This document shows, piece by piece, positions 34,379-43,600 of a stretch of 64,000 nt of DNA; positions within the stretch are counted from its first letter, which is position 1, and each line of letters opens with the position of its first letter. The translations under genes were made by a program, and so were the position numbers. The notes under the pieces are model-generated. The model saw nothing but the letters and a program-made list of their open reading frames with translations. It did no database searches and was not told the DNA's origin. Origin of the DNA: Fibrobacter sp. (GTDB taxonomy: Bacteria > Fibrobacterota > Fibrobacteria > Fibrobacterales > Fibrobacteraceae); NCBI RefSeq assembly GCF_017551775.1, contig NZ_JAFZKX010000006.1, positions 1 through 64,000 of the forward strand. Direction: 5' to 3'.

Positions 34379-35485
34379 TGGCCTTCCAGACTACTCACAC
34401 CGGGCTTATCGACCTGCGCAGCCGCATCGACAAGCTCTGGGGGTATCTTTGACTTAGAAGCCAAGACCGAGGAACTTTACGTCCTCGAGAAGGATTCCGC
34501 AGACCCGGACCTGTGGAACGATCAGGAAAAAGCGCAGTCGATGATGAAGAAAATCGGCAACCTGCGCGATATTCTTGATGCGTGGAAAGAGGTTTCGCAG
34601 AGCTGCGATGACCTGGCTGAACTTTACGAGATGAGCAAGGCGGAGGAATCCGCCGACCTTACTGCGACCATCGAGTCCGATATTGCGGCCCTCAAGGCGC
34701 GCGTGGAGAAGATGGAATTCAAGAAGATGCTGAACGGGCCGGACGACGCCTGCGCATGCCTCATGTCTATCCATCCGGGTGCGGGCGGTACCGAGTCCCA
34801 GGACTGGGCCCTGATGCTGTTCCGCATGTACACGCACTTCTTCGAGCGCGAGAACATGGACTTCAAGGTGGTGGACTTCCAGGAAGCCGAAGATGCCGGC
34901 CTCAAGAGCGCGACCATCGAGGTGACCTGCGAGAACGCGTACGGCCTGCTCCGTTCGGAGATAGGCGTGCACCGCCTGGTGCGCATCAGCCCGTTCGACG
35001 CTAACGCCCGCCGCCACACGAGCTTTACCGCCGTGTACCTGTACCCCGAGCACGAGGACGTGGAATTTGATTTGGACATGGCCGATGTGCGCGTGGATAC
35101 CTACCGCAGTAGCGGTGCGGGTGGCCAGTACATCAACAAGACGGATTCCGCCGTGCGCATGACTCACTTGCCCACGGGTATCATGGCGAGCTGCCAGACG
35201 GAACGCAGCCAGATCCAGAACCGCGAGACCTGTTACAAGATGCTCAAGACCATGGTGGCCGAGCACTACCGCCTCGAAGAAGAGGCGAAGCGCGACGCCC
35301 GCATGGCCGAGAAGAAGAAGGTCGAGTGGGGAAGCCAGATCCGCAGCTACGTGTTGCAGCCCTACCAGCTGGTGAAGGACCTGCGTACCGGTGTGGAAAC
35401 CTCCGATACCGCGGGCGTGCTCGACGGCAAGATTAGGCAGTTTATCGACGCCTATCTGCTCAGCACCAGCGAAGAGCAGAAATAA
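34378..35485 (+). CDS. prfB: Peptide chain release factor 2 (programmed +1 frameshift)
   Basis: Release factor 2 reads UGA and UAA stop codons. The ATG at 34378 opens a 24-codon frame (MAFQTTHTGL... ending in Tyr-Leu) that runs into TGA at 34450. A +1 shift at CTTTGA brings translation into the frame starting at GAC 34451, giving a 368-residue protein. The second part has the domains of RF2: the ISPFDANARRHTS segment with the SPF codon-recognition tripeptide, and GGQ in SSGAGGQYINKTDSAVR (~residues 246-248), which triggers peptide release. The shift lets the protein control its own level, because scarce RF2 favours frameshifting. It overlaps ppiC by one base. Confidence 0.95.
34439..34453 (+). 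promoter_or_regulatory. prfB programmed frameshift signal
   Basis: A GGGGG internal Shine-Dalgarno-like run, TAT spacer of three bases, then CTT-TGA-C. This is the canonical RF2 shift signal with the slippery CUU codon before UGA followed by C; only the first base of the usual AGGGGG differs (T). Confidence 0.92.
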
Positions 35486-35535
35486 AAGACCGAAGACCGC
35501 TCGTTCGACGTTATTTTTGTCGCAAAAAAAAGAAT

Positions 35536-35558
35536 GCCCCGGTTTTGCCGGGGCTTTT
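35536..35558. terminator. Bidirectional terminator between prfB and the DoxX-like gene
   Basis: A seven-pair perfect stem (GCCCCGG with CCGGGGC, loop TTTTG) with A-run on the left and TTTT on the right, between two convergent genes. Confidence 0.8.
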
Positions 35559-35579
35559 CATTTTATGTAATTCTGAATG

Positions 35580-36284
35580 TTACTTCTTCCAGATGCCGAT
35601 CAGGCTGCGGTTCTTGCGGAGAGCGAGCCAGAGCGTGGGCCAGATGAGAATCAGGTCGCGGATGAGGCTGGTCCAGGCTTCGGCCTTGTCTTGAGCGCCT
35701 TCGAGTTCGAAGCACCCGCAGGTGATGCCGAGGTCGTTCCAGAGCGCCCAGGCGAGCGCGATGATGAAGCTCACGAACATCCAGAAGATGGCGAATGCGG
35801 ATTCCTTCACGAAAGGCGTGAAGATCATCGCGAGGCCGAACCAGAGTTCAAATTGCGGATAAACTAGCGCAAAGAAGTTGTTCACGAAGTCCAGGTGCAG
35901 CGCGGAGAAGAACTGGTACTGTGCGACGAGAGTCGCGAACTGGTGCGGGTCCTGAATCTTGAAGATGGAGGCGAAGATGAACATTCCGCCGATGCCGATG
36001 CGGCAGAGGACCTCAAGCGCGCGGATGGCGAAATCCTTCTGGAGCTTGTAAGCCGGGATGATGAGCAGCCCGCAGATGACGCAGGCTCCGACACCCACCT
36101 GGATGTTGTAGCGGAATGCCTTGGGCCAGATGTCGAGAAGCCAGTCCTGGTCGGTAAACGTGAGGAAGCTTTCGGGGAAGCTGATTTCTGCCACGCCGAA
36201 GGCTACGAAGAATGTGGCGACAAGGAGTAAAGCTGCGGAAGCGATGGTGCGCTTGATATTTTTCTTTTCAAAACATTCAATCAT
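35580..36284 (-). CDS. DoxX/MauE-like membrane protein
   Basis: A 234-residue integral membrane protein with about six hydrophobic segments. Residues ~85-200 resemble the MauE/DoxX group of small quinone- or disulphide-linked membrane proteins: the FIFASIFKIQDPHQFATLVAQY loop is typical of DoxX-like proteins, and a CGCF motif follows GITC near residue 190, as in MauE. The first ~80 residues add two more helices. The start at 36284 has an AGGAGG ribosome site six bases upstream. It follows the small membrane gene by eight bases, so the two are probably an operon. Confidence 0.65.
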   Translation of the reverse strand: MIECFEKKNIKRTIASAALLLVATFFVAFGVAEISFPESFLTFTDQDWLLDIWPKAFRYNIQVGVGACVICGLLIIPAYKLQKDFAIRALEVLCRIGIGGMFIFASIFKIQDPHQFATLVAQYQFFSALHLDFVNNFFALVYPQFELWFGLAMIFTPFVKESAFAIFWMFVSFIIALAWALWNDLGITCGCFELEGAQDKAEAWTSLIRDLILIWPTLWLALRKNRSLIGIWKK

Positions 36285-36292
36285 ATCGCCTC

Positions 36293-36538
36293 CTACAGGA
36301 TATCCGCCGGTTTTTCCATCACGTCCTGAGTGCCAATCCATTCGACGGATTTGCCTTCACCCACGCGGATGTTGTTTATGATGGCGAGCGCTATGCAGAA
36401 GAGGGCGATGCCGATAAGTACGAGCCAGTTCAGCTTTTTGGCGTAAGAGATTGCGGCGCTTGCTGCGAGTGCGACCGGGATGCATACCGCTGCAACGCAG
36501 AGCAATAAAACAGATGCGATAAATTCAAAAAATTTCAT
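36293..36538 (-). CDS. Small two-helix membrane protein
   Basis: I do not recognise this 81-residue protein. Two hydrophobic helices (~5-30 and ~40-58) are joined by a short Lys loop (SYAKKLNW), followed by a polar C-terminus. It is encoded eight bases before the DoxX-like gene, so it may be a partner subunit. No signal peptidase site is evident. Confidence 0.55.
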   Translation of the reverse strand: MKFFEFIASVLLLCVAAVCIPVALAASAAISYAKKLNWLVLIGIALFCIALAIINNIRVGEGKSVEWIGTQDVMEKPADIL

Positions 36539-36567
36539 AGCCTTAATATACAAAAAGTTGGTTTTAT

Positions 36568-36602
36568 ATTCCGACCCTGTCCTGAATCAAGTTCAGGATG
36601 AC
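36568..36602. repeat. Interspersed repeat copy 1
   Basis: Thirty-five bases that match the reverse complement of 44134-44168 at 34 of 35 places. The core CCTGAA-TCAAG-TTCAGG is itself a palindrome. Similarity continues on the right as CCTCAGGGTGAC. It lies in the 87-base gap between the small membrane gene and the barrel gene. Confidence 0.8.
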
Positions 36603-36625
36603 AGCCCTCAGGGTGACATGTAGGG

Positions 36626-38638
36626 TTAGTTCCCGAAGGTCCAGACGATGCCGTAGGCGAAGCGCAGTCCTTCGGGCGTGTATCCCGAAGCCGGCATGTA
36701 GATGCTGTGGTTGAAGTTCTCGATGCGGCTGTAGAGCTCGAAGGAGAGAATCTGCATGCGGGCTTCGAAATCGAGGGCGAGGTACTTCTTCATGTGCTCG
36801 AGTTCGGGCATGCCTTCTTCGTTGACGGTGCAGTCGTAGCGGTCGCCGAACCACTGCCAGTCCACGCGTACGCTCACGCCGAGCCTGTTTTGTACAAAGC
36901 GGTTCTGCCAGTGGATGCCGCCCTTGTAGTAGAGTTCCGGAGTGTCGATGATTTTCTCTTCGCGGTCGAGGACCTGCCCGCGTTCCAGGTAGAACTTCCA
37001 GTTCCCGAGCCTGAACCCGATTTTGAAGAGCCAGTCCCAAGTGGAAGCTTCGCCGAGGTTGGTCCAGCGGAAGGCCTCGTTCACCGATTCCATGCCTTCT
37101 CCCAGAACCCAGCGCTGCTTTATCAGGTTCTTTGCGCTTTCGTGCCTAAGCCCGAGCCCGTAGAACACTTCGCGCGAATACCACCCGATGTTGAGGGCCT
37201 GCCTGTCGCGCCTCTCGTAGTCGAGATTCTCGTTGGGGAAGGAGAGGCGGCCCGTTTCGACTAGCTTGATTTCCTTCACGTCGGGGAACTTGTTGTCGTG
37301 ACGGAGCATGGCGTTGAGTTTCAGGTGGAAGGGAAGGTTGAACGTCGCGTCGGCGGAATAGGCGGGAGCGAAGTCCACGTGGTCGAGGAGCGAACTGTTG
37401 CGCTGCATGCCCGCCTGCGCGCGGAAGAACACGAAGGAAAGCGTGTCCGAGATTTGGCCGTAGCCGATTTCGCGGTCCTGGTAGTACGTCTTGGAAAAAT
37501 CGGTGAGTTCGTCGTCGGTGTTCACGAATTCGTACTGGAAATGTACGGAGGGGTTGAGGAACGTCGCGTAGCGGATCGAGGCGTCGCCGAGCACCGTGTT
37601 GTAGGTGTAGTTGTGTTCGGTATCGTAGTAGAGGCTGTCCGTGCGCTGGATGCCGAGCGTGTCTCTCCAGGTCTTGGTGCCGTACCCGATTACGGCGAGC
37701 GAGTCTTCCATGATTTCGTGCGTGCCGTAATGGAAGCTGGTCGCTACGGTGAGCTTGCGCATGGGGTAAATCTCAATGCCGCCGCCGTAGGTGACGACCT
37801 TCTCGTCGATGGTGTAGGGCGGCTTTTGGAAAGTGCGCTTGGCGAGGTCTAGCGTATCGAGCAGCACCTTGTGGCTCGTGTTGTCGGCGTTCTCTAGCGA
37901 GAGGTAGTTCATCTTGAAGAACGCCTTGCCGAGCCCGAATCTCCATGTGAGGACGGGCTGCACGTGCATCGAGTTTACGGCGATGTTTCTGCCGGTGAAC
38001 GGGATGCTCGATGAGTCGCGGCCGAGCGCGAAGTAGGGCGAGCTCGTCACGTTCTGGTAGTCGTATTCCTTCGAGAGCTTGTTGGAACGGCTCTGCACGC
38101 CGAAATCGAGCGTGACGGAATCGGTGATGAGCCTCCGGAAATCCAGGTGCAGCGCGTTGCCCGCGAAGGCGCCGCGTTCCCAGGCCACGTCGGTGACCGG
38201 CGTATCGACGGGGACGCCGTGGCGTTCTTCGAAGAGGATGCCGTTTTCGCCGTTGAGCGAGAGTCGCGACGGGTCGTACCCGAGGCGCGTGGTGTAGATG
38301 CCCGAAAGCATGGCGGGGTAGCGCCTGCTGATGCTCGCCATCCCCATGGCGGAAGGTTCGAGTTCCGGGTTCCCGAGGATGGAGGTCCCGAGCGTCCATT
38401 CCGATTTCTGGCCCGAGACGTCGTAGAGCCTCTGCATGACTTCGGAGTGTATGAGGCCGAAGCGCCCTGCGTCGTTTTCGCGTACGTGCGGGTCGAGGCG
38501 GTCAGGGACGACCATGACGGAATCCTGGCGTGCGGGCTGTGTATATGTCGGTGAAGGCAGAACTTGCGCAAACGCGGTTAAGGCGAGACTTGCGACGGTA
38601 ATGATGGCGACGATGGCGCGGTTGATGTGCTTCGGCAT
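36626..38638 (-). CDS. Outer-membrane beta-barrel protein of unknown role (putative porin type)
   Basis: A 670-residue exported protein. Residues 1-24 are a signal peptide ending AFAQ. The rest alternates aromatic and charged residues in strands of the outer-membrane barrel kind (for example SYFALGRDSSS-like turns, MKFNYLSLEN-like strands), and the C-terminus ends with aromatic-rich strands (FAYGIVWTFGN). There is no TonB box or plug domain that I can see, so it is not a standard TonB-dependent receptor. It follows the PHP gene by one base, in an operon with it and the small GT9-like gene. It may be a putative porin; the substrate is unknown. Confidence 0.6.
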   Translation of the reverse strand: MPKHINRAIVAIITVASLALTAFAQVLPSPTYTQPARQDSVMVVPDRLDPHVRENDAGRFGLIHSEVMQRLYDVSGQKSEWTLGTSILGNPELEPSAMGMASISRRYPAMLSGIYTTRLGYDPSRLSLNGENGILFEERHGVPVDTPVTDVAWERGAFAGNALHLDFRRLITDSVTLDFGVQSRSNKLSKEYDYQNVTSSPYFALGRDSSSIPFTGRNIAVNSMHVQPVLTWRFGLGKAFFKMNYLSLENADNTSHKVLLDTLDLAKRTFQKPPYTIDEKVVTYGGGIEIYPMRKLTVATSFHYGTHEIMEDSLAVIGYGTKTWRDTLGIQRTDSLYYDTEHNYTYNTVLGDASIRYATFLNPSVHFQYEFVNTDDELTDFSKTYYQDREIGYGQISDTLSFVFFRAQAGMQRNSSLLDHVDFAPAYSADATFNLPFHLKLNAMLRHDNKFPDVKEIKLVETGRLSFPNENLDYERRDRQALNIGWYSREVFYGLGLRHESAKNLIKQRWVLGEGMESVNEAFRWTNLGEASTWDWLFKIGFRLGNWKFYLERGQVLDREEKIIDTPELYYKGGIHWQNRFVQNRLGVSVRVDWQWFGDRYDCTVNEEGMPELEHMKKYLALDFEARMQILSFELYSRIENFNHSIYMPASGYTPEGLRFAYGIVWTFGN

Positions 38639-38639
38639 T

Positions 38640-39506
38640 CTAGAACCATTCGGCACGCGATTTCTCGCGGCATTCCTTGAGCGCCTGGACGACGGTGTAG
38701 GGCATCTTCATGCAGCCCGGGGGGTATGCTCCGCTTTCGGTGTGGAAGTCGGAGCCTCCGGTGCCCACGAGCCCGAAGCGGACCGCCATTTCTTTGTACT
38801 TGCGGCCCACGGCGCCTTTTTGCGCGGGGCTGTAGACTTCCATGCCCTTGATGCCCCATTCCACCATGTTCTCGATGAATTCGTCGGAGAGGCCCGACTT
38901 GTAGGGGTGCGCGAGCACGGCGATTCCGCCCGCGTTTTCGATGAGGCGGATGGTCTGCTGCGGGTTGAGGCCCTTCTTTTCGACGAAGGCGATGCACCCG
39001 TCGCCGAGGTACTTGGTGAACGCTTCGGCGAAATTCCCGATGTATTCCTCGTCCACCAGCGACATGGCGATGTGCGGGCGCCCGATGACTTTACCCTTGC
39101 AGTAGGAATGGACCTTCTCGTAGGTGATGTCGATGCCGAGCGCGTTGAGTTTCTTGATGATCGCCTTTACGCGGGCGATGCGCTGTTTTGCGAAATCCTC
39201 GAGTTCCATGTTCAGGGCGAGGTTCGTCGGGTCGCAGAAGTACCCGAGGATATGGATGTCCTTGCCCTGCCAGACGGCCGAAATCTCGATGCCCGGGATG
39301 AGTTCGAGCCCGAGCTCCTTGGCCTTGTCTTCGGCCAGCTTGTACGAGTCCAGGTTGTCGTGGTCGGTTATGGAGATGCAGCGAAGCCCCTTGCGCTTCG
39401 AAAGCGCGAGGAGTTCCTCTACCGAAAGAGTGCCGTCGGAAAGACGGGTATGCAAGTGCAGATCCGCATATCCACCGCTTTCGGTGATGATTGTCCCACG
39501 GTTCAC
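38640..39506 (-). CDS. PHP-domain phosphoesterase
   Basis: A metal-dependent phosphoesterase of 288 residues. The trinuclear metal site is visible in order: DLHLHTRLSDGTLS at ~residue 14 (motif I), SITDHDNLDSY (motif II), IPGIEISA, and near the C-terminus VLAHPYK and GSDFHTESG. The pattern matches the YciV/RNase AM group, whose E. coli member trims 5' phosphorylated oligonucleotides, but other members act on 3',5'-bisphosphates. The GTG start at 39506 overlaps the upstream stop by four bases (GTGA); longer ORF extensions to 39680 are inside that gene. Confidence 0.83.
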   Translation of the reverse strand: MNRGTIITESGGYADLHLHTRLSDGTLSVEELLALSKRKGLRCISITDHDNLDSYKLAEDKAKELGLELIPGIEISAVWQGKDIHILGYFCDPTNLALNMELEDFAKQRIARVKAIIKKLNALGIDITYEKVHSYCKGKVIGRPHIAMSLVDEEYIGNFAEAFTKYLGDGCIAFVEKKGLNPQQTIRLIENAGGIAVLAHPYKSGLSDEFIENMVEWGIKGMEVYSPAQKGAVGRKYKEMAVRFGLVGTGGSDFHTESGAYPPGCMKMPYTVVQALKECREKSRAEWF

Positions 39507-40060
39507 TTGCCGACTCCGTAATATTGCGCAATGAGCTCGGCTTCGCTGAGCTGGTCCGGATGCAGGCACAGGTTCAGGAACGGGTAGAGGCCTTCGCAGC
39601 CGAACCCGATACGGCAGGCGGCTCCGCTCTTTTTCGCGAGGTAGAGCCTGGGCAGGAAGGGCTGACCGAGGTAGATGCACACCGTGGGCGCAAATTCGAG
39701 AATTTTCTGTTCAATCTCTTCGAAGACGTGTTCACCGTAACGGCATTCTGTGTCGCTGAAATAGACGGCGTGCGCGCGCTTTGCCGATATGAGGGCGTGG
39801 AGCGATTCATGCGCAACGCACAGTACGTCCGTGAACCAGGAGTTCGGCATCTTGTGCAGGAACGCTGCGGAACTTTCCATGTCGCGCGGCAAGAAGAGGA
39901 GCGTCTTCGGATTGCTGCGGAGCGATTCGGGGAAGCTGAACGCCGCCGTGTATTCACCAGCCTGATTTAGGAACCATTTGAACAGCGATTCCTTGCTTGA
40001 GAATCGTTTGAAGAAAAAACGGAACTGGTCTGCAAAATACGGCGACGGCTTCAAAATCAC
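39503..40060 (-). CDS. Small GT9-like protein (fragment of a heptosyltransferase fold)
   Basis: A 185-residue protein from a GTG start at 40060. It has LLFLPRD and HALISAKRAHAVYFSDTECRYGE segments and a C-terminal stretch CRIGFGCEGLYPFLNLCLHPD. These recall the N-terminal Rossmann half of GT9 (ADP-heptose type) glycosyltransferases, but the protein is about half the usual 350 residues and its nucleotide-sugar half is missing. Function is therefore unclear; it may be a non-catalytic relative. It is first in an operon with the PHP and barrel genes. Divergent from rnhA, 35 bases away. Confidence 0.5.
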   Translation of the reverse strand: MILKPSPYFADQFRFFFKRFSSKESLFKWFLNQAGEYTAAFSFPESLRSNPKTLLFLPRDMESSAAFLHKMPNSWFTDVLCVAHESLHALISAKRAHAVYFSDTECRYGEHVFEEIEQKILEFAPTVCIYLGQPFLPRLYLAKKSGAACRIGFGCEGLYPFLNLCLHPDQLSEAELIAQYYGVGK

Positions 40061-40082
40061 TCCAATGTTTGAGAGAAATATA

Positions 40083-40090
40083 TAAATTTG
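40083..40090 (+). promoter_or_regulatory. TAAATTTG promoter element of rnhA (predicted leaderless)
   Basis: An exact TAnnTTTG element ending five bases before the rnhA ATG at 40096. No room remains for a ribosome-binding site. Confidence 0.5.
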
Positions 40091-40095
40091 TATTT

Positions 40096-40698
40096 ATGTC
40101 AAAGCAGAAATTTTATGCGATTAAGCGCCCCGAAGGGGGGCAAATCGTCGATTCGTGGGAAGTTTGTGAACCTTTGGTCCGTGGTGAGAAGGGAATCAAG
40201 TTTAAATCTTTTTCGACGAAGGCCGAGGCGGAAGCCTGGCTGAACGGTTCTGAGGCTACAGAACCGGATGGAATCCGCGTATACGTGGACGGATCCTTCA
40301 CCCCGAGTTGCGAGAAGGCGGGCTGGGCGTTCGTCGTCATCGAGAACGGCAAGGAAATTGCGCGTGGCTCGGGTTTTACCGCGTTTCCCGCGGAAAGCAG
40401 GAACATCGATGGCGAATGCATGGCGAGCTACCAGGCGATGCGCTGGCTCGACCTGAACGACAAGTATGCGACAATCTGCCACGACTACGAGGGCATCGCC
40501 CGCTGGGCCCGCGGGGAATGGAAGGCCAAAAGCCATATCGCGATGCAGTACGTGGCGGCGGTGAAGCCGTACCTTTTCCGCGTGAAGTTCGAGAAGGTGG
40601 CCGCCCACACGGGAGTCAAGTGGAACGAGCTTGTAGACAGTCTCGCCAAGGAGGCAGTCGAGAAGGCTAAAAAAGTGAAGGAAGGGAAGAGCGCCTGA
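40096..40698 (+). CDS. rnhA: Ribonuclease HI with N-terminal hybrid-binding domain
   Basis: Cleaves the RNA strand of RNA-DNA hybrids. The 200-residue product has an N-terminal caulimovirus viroplasmin-type domain (~1-50: KFYAIKRPEGGQIVDSWEVC, then GIKFKSFSTKAEAEAWL), which binds hybrids in eukaryotic-like RNase H1. The catalytic domain follows: YVDGSF (first Asp), the Glu in NIDGECMASYQAM, an acidic residue in CHDYEG, and the Asp of ELVDSLAKEA, plus AAHTGVKWNE with the conserved His. Start at 40096; the ORF extension of nine codons lies across the promoter. It is two bases before mfd. Confidence 0.92.
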   Translation: MSKQKFYAIKRPEGGQIVDSWEVCEPLVRGEKGIKFKSFSTKAEAEAWLNGSEATEPDGIRVYVDGSFTPSCEKAGWAFVVIENGKEIARGSGFTAFPAESRNIDGECMASYQAMRWLDLNDKYATICHDYEGIARWARGEWKAKSHIAMQYVAAVKPYLFRVKFEKVAAHTGVKWNELVDSLAKEAVEKAKKVKEGKSA

Positions 40699-40699
40699 G

Positions 40700-43600
40700 A
40701 TGACCCTTCAAGAATTCATTCAGGAGAGCCGGTTTTCGACGCTTTCGTGCTTTGCGGATGCGGGTCGTGAAGCCATCCACGTGAACGGGGCTTCCATCCC
40801 GCTCGCTTCGATGATGGTGGCGCAGCGCTTTTTCGAAAAACCCGGCCCGATTCTTGTGGTCGCGAAGGATTTCAAGAGCGCCGAAGTCTGGATGGAGAAC
40901 CTCCAGAGCCTCGTGGGCGAGGAATACGTCCGCTTCTTCCCGGCGCTCGGTCTCAAGCCATATGAGCAGAAGGTGCCCTTCGAGGGTGTTATTGAAGAAC
41001 GCCTGAGGTTTTTCCGCGATGCGGGGAATGCTGAGAAGCCGATCGTGGCGGTATGTCCGCTCGACGCGTTGCTGATGAAGCTCCCGGTGCCGGGCGGGCT
41101 TGTGCGGAACATGCGTACGCTCAAGGTGGGCGACGTGCTCGAGCCTTCGACGCTTCGCCCGTGGTTCATGGATCATGGATTTACGGAACAGCCCGTCGTG
41201 AGTTCGGTGGGCGAGTTCTCCATACGCGGGTGCATCGTCGACGTGAACTGCCTTCTGTACCCGCATCCGATACGCATCGAGTTTTTCGGCGACGAGATTG
41301 AATCTATCCGCAGTTTCGACATCTTCACGCAGCGCTCCGTCGAAAACATGGACCGCGTGACGCTCTACCCGATGGGCGAATGGACGCTCCCGGATGCGGA
41401 ACTGGCGAAGTTCAACGGCGATACGACCGGCATCTGGTGGATGCGCGGGCGTTACGAGCAACTGAATTCTAGCCTGCTGGATTACCTTCCCGGGGCAAGC
41501 CTCGTGTTCGAGGAGCTCTCGTCGCTTGCCGAGAATGCGTCGCGCCTGAACCAGGCCTACGACAGCGCTTTCGAGGAACTGCGCACGACGGCGCAGGATG
41601 TCGAGCCGTCTACCAAGATTTGGTGGAGGTTCGGTGAACTTTCGGCGACGTTCCCGGGACATGCCTCGATGGATGTCACGCATGTGGAGGCCGATGCTTC
41701 GAACTGGTACAGCGTGAAATCGCGTCCGCAGGATTTTGCGAGCGCGGGTACCGAGGAAGTCGCCAAGAAAATTGAGGACTTTTATGCGGGCGGCGGCGAA
41801 GTGTATGTGGTCGCCCCGACTCCAGGGGCGCTGGCGCGCCTCAAGCATGTCTTTAGCGGACTTCCGGTGGCGGATTACTTTGTTGGTAACCTTTCCGAAG
41901 GGTTCTGGCTTGACGACGACAAGGTGGCCTTCCTCACGGAGACGCGAATATTCAATCGCCATGCGACGAAGTCGCGCAAGCGCCAGATTGCGGGCTCGGT
42001 AACGACCGCGCTGATGGTTGAATCCCTGAACCGCGGGGACTACGTCGCGCATGAGGACCACGGCGTGGGCCGCTATCTCGGGCTTGTGCGCGTGGAAGTG
42101 AACGGCGGTCTCGTGGACTGCGCCCTGTTGGAATACGAGGGCGGCGACCGCTTGAAGTTCCCAGTCTCGGACTTGCAGAAAATTGAGCGTCTGGAAGTTT
42201 CGGACGAAAAGACCCCGAAGCTCGACCGCCTGGGCAGCAAGACTTGGGAGAACCTGAAGAAGCGCGTGAAGGAAAAGGTCGTGAAGATTGCGCGCGACCT
42301 GGTGAACCTTTACGCGAAGCGCGAACTTGTGGACGGGTTCTCCTTCCCGCCCGATGGCAAGATGCAGAGGGAATTCGAGGACGCGTTCGAGTACGACCCG
42401 ACTCCCGACCAGGTGAAGGCCACTGCCGAAATCAAGCGCGACATGGAAAGCAGGCGGCCGATGGACCGCCTCGTCTGCGGCGACGTGGGATTCGGCAAGA
42501 CGGAAGTCGCCATGCGCGCGGCCTTCAAGTGCATCACCGCGAAAAAGCAGGTGGCGATACTCGTGCCGACGACAATCCTTGCCGCACAGCATTACGAGAA
42601 CTTCTGCGACCGATTTGCCGCGTTCCCCGTGAACATCGCGCTCGTGAACCGTTACAAGACGGCGAAGGAGAAGAAGGAAATCTTCAAGCGTGTTTCCGAA
42701 GGAAAGATTGACATTATCGTCGGTACGCATGCGCTCTTGAGCGAGAAGAACCAGTTCAAGGACTTGGGCTTGCTCGTGATTGACGAAGAGCAGAAGTTCG
42801 GCGTGAAGCAGAAGGAAAAGTTGCGTGAACTCCGCATGACGGTGGATACGCTCAGCATGAGCGCGACCCCGATCCCGCGTTCCCTTCATTTGAGCATGAC
42901 GGGGGTGCGCGATATTTCGCTCATCAATACGCCCCCGATGAACCGCCTCCCGGTGGAGACGAAACTCCTGAAGCGCGACGACGTGGTGCTTGCGGCTGCT
43001 GTCCGCGACGAACTTGCGCGCGGCGGGCAGGTGTTCGTCGTGAACGATCGCGTGCAGAACATCAACATGCTTGCCGAAGAAGTGGAATCGTGGGTGCCGG
43101 AGGCCCGCGTCGCGGTTGCCCACGGACAGATGAACGACCGCGATTTGGAACGCGTGATGGAAAGTTTCCTCTCGAGGGAATTCGACATCCTGGTGAGCAC
43201 GAGCATCATCGAGTCGGGCCTGGATGTCCCGAACGCGAATACCATCATTATCATGAACGCGCACCACTTCGGTATTAGCCAGCTTTACCAGATGCGCGGG
43301 CGCGTCGGGCGCAGCAGCGTGCTTGCGAAGGCGTTCCTCGTGATTCCCGCGAAGAGCGGCATATCGCAGGAATCCATGCGCAGGCTGAAGGCGCTTGAGC
43401 AGTTCAGCGACCTCGGCAGCGGATACCAGCTGGCGATGCGCGACCTCGAGATTCGCGGTGCGGGCAATTTGCTCGGCGAAGAACAGCACGGATTTATCGC
43501 CGAGGTCGGCTTCGAGACGTATGTACGTCTCGTGCGCGAGGCCGTGGAGGCCTTGCGCGGCGGCTCGAGCGAGAAGCCGATCCAGCCCCGCGTGGAAATC

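Noticed and set aside
34450-34452. prfB read as a pseudogene or a selenocysteine gene because of the in-frame TGA
   Set aside because: The sequence is the canonical RF2 frameshift signal and the second frame continues as normal RF2; no selenocysteine insertion element is seen.
36626-38638. TonB-dependent receptor call for the barrel
   Set aside because: No TonB box or plug domain could be found near the N-terminus.
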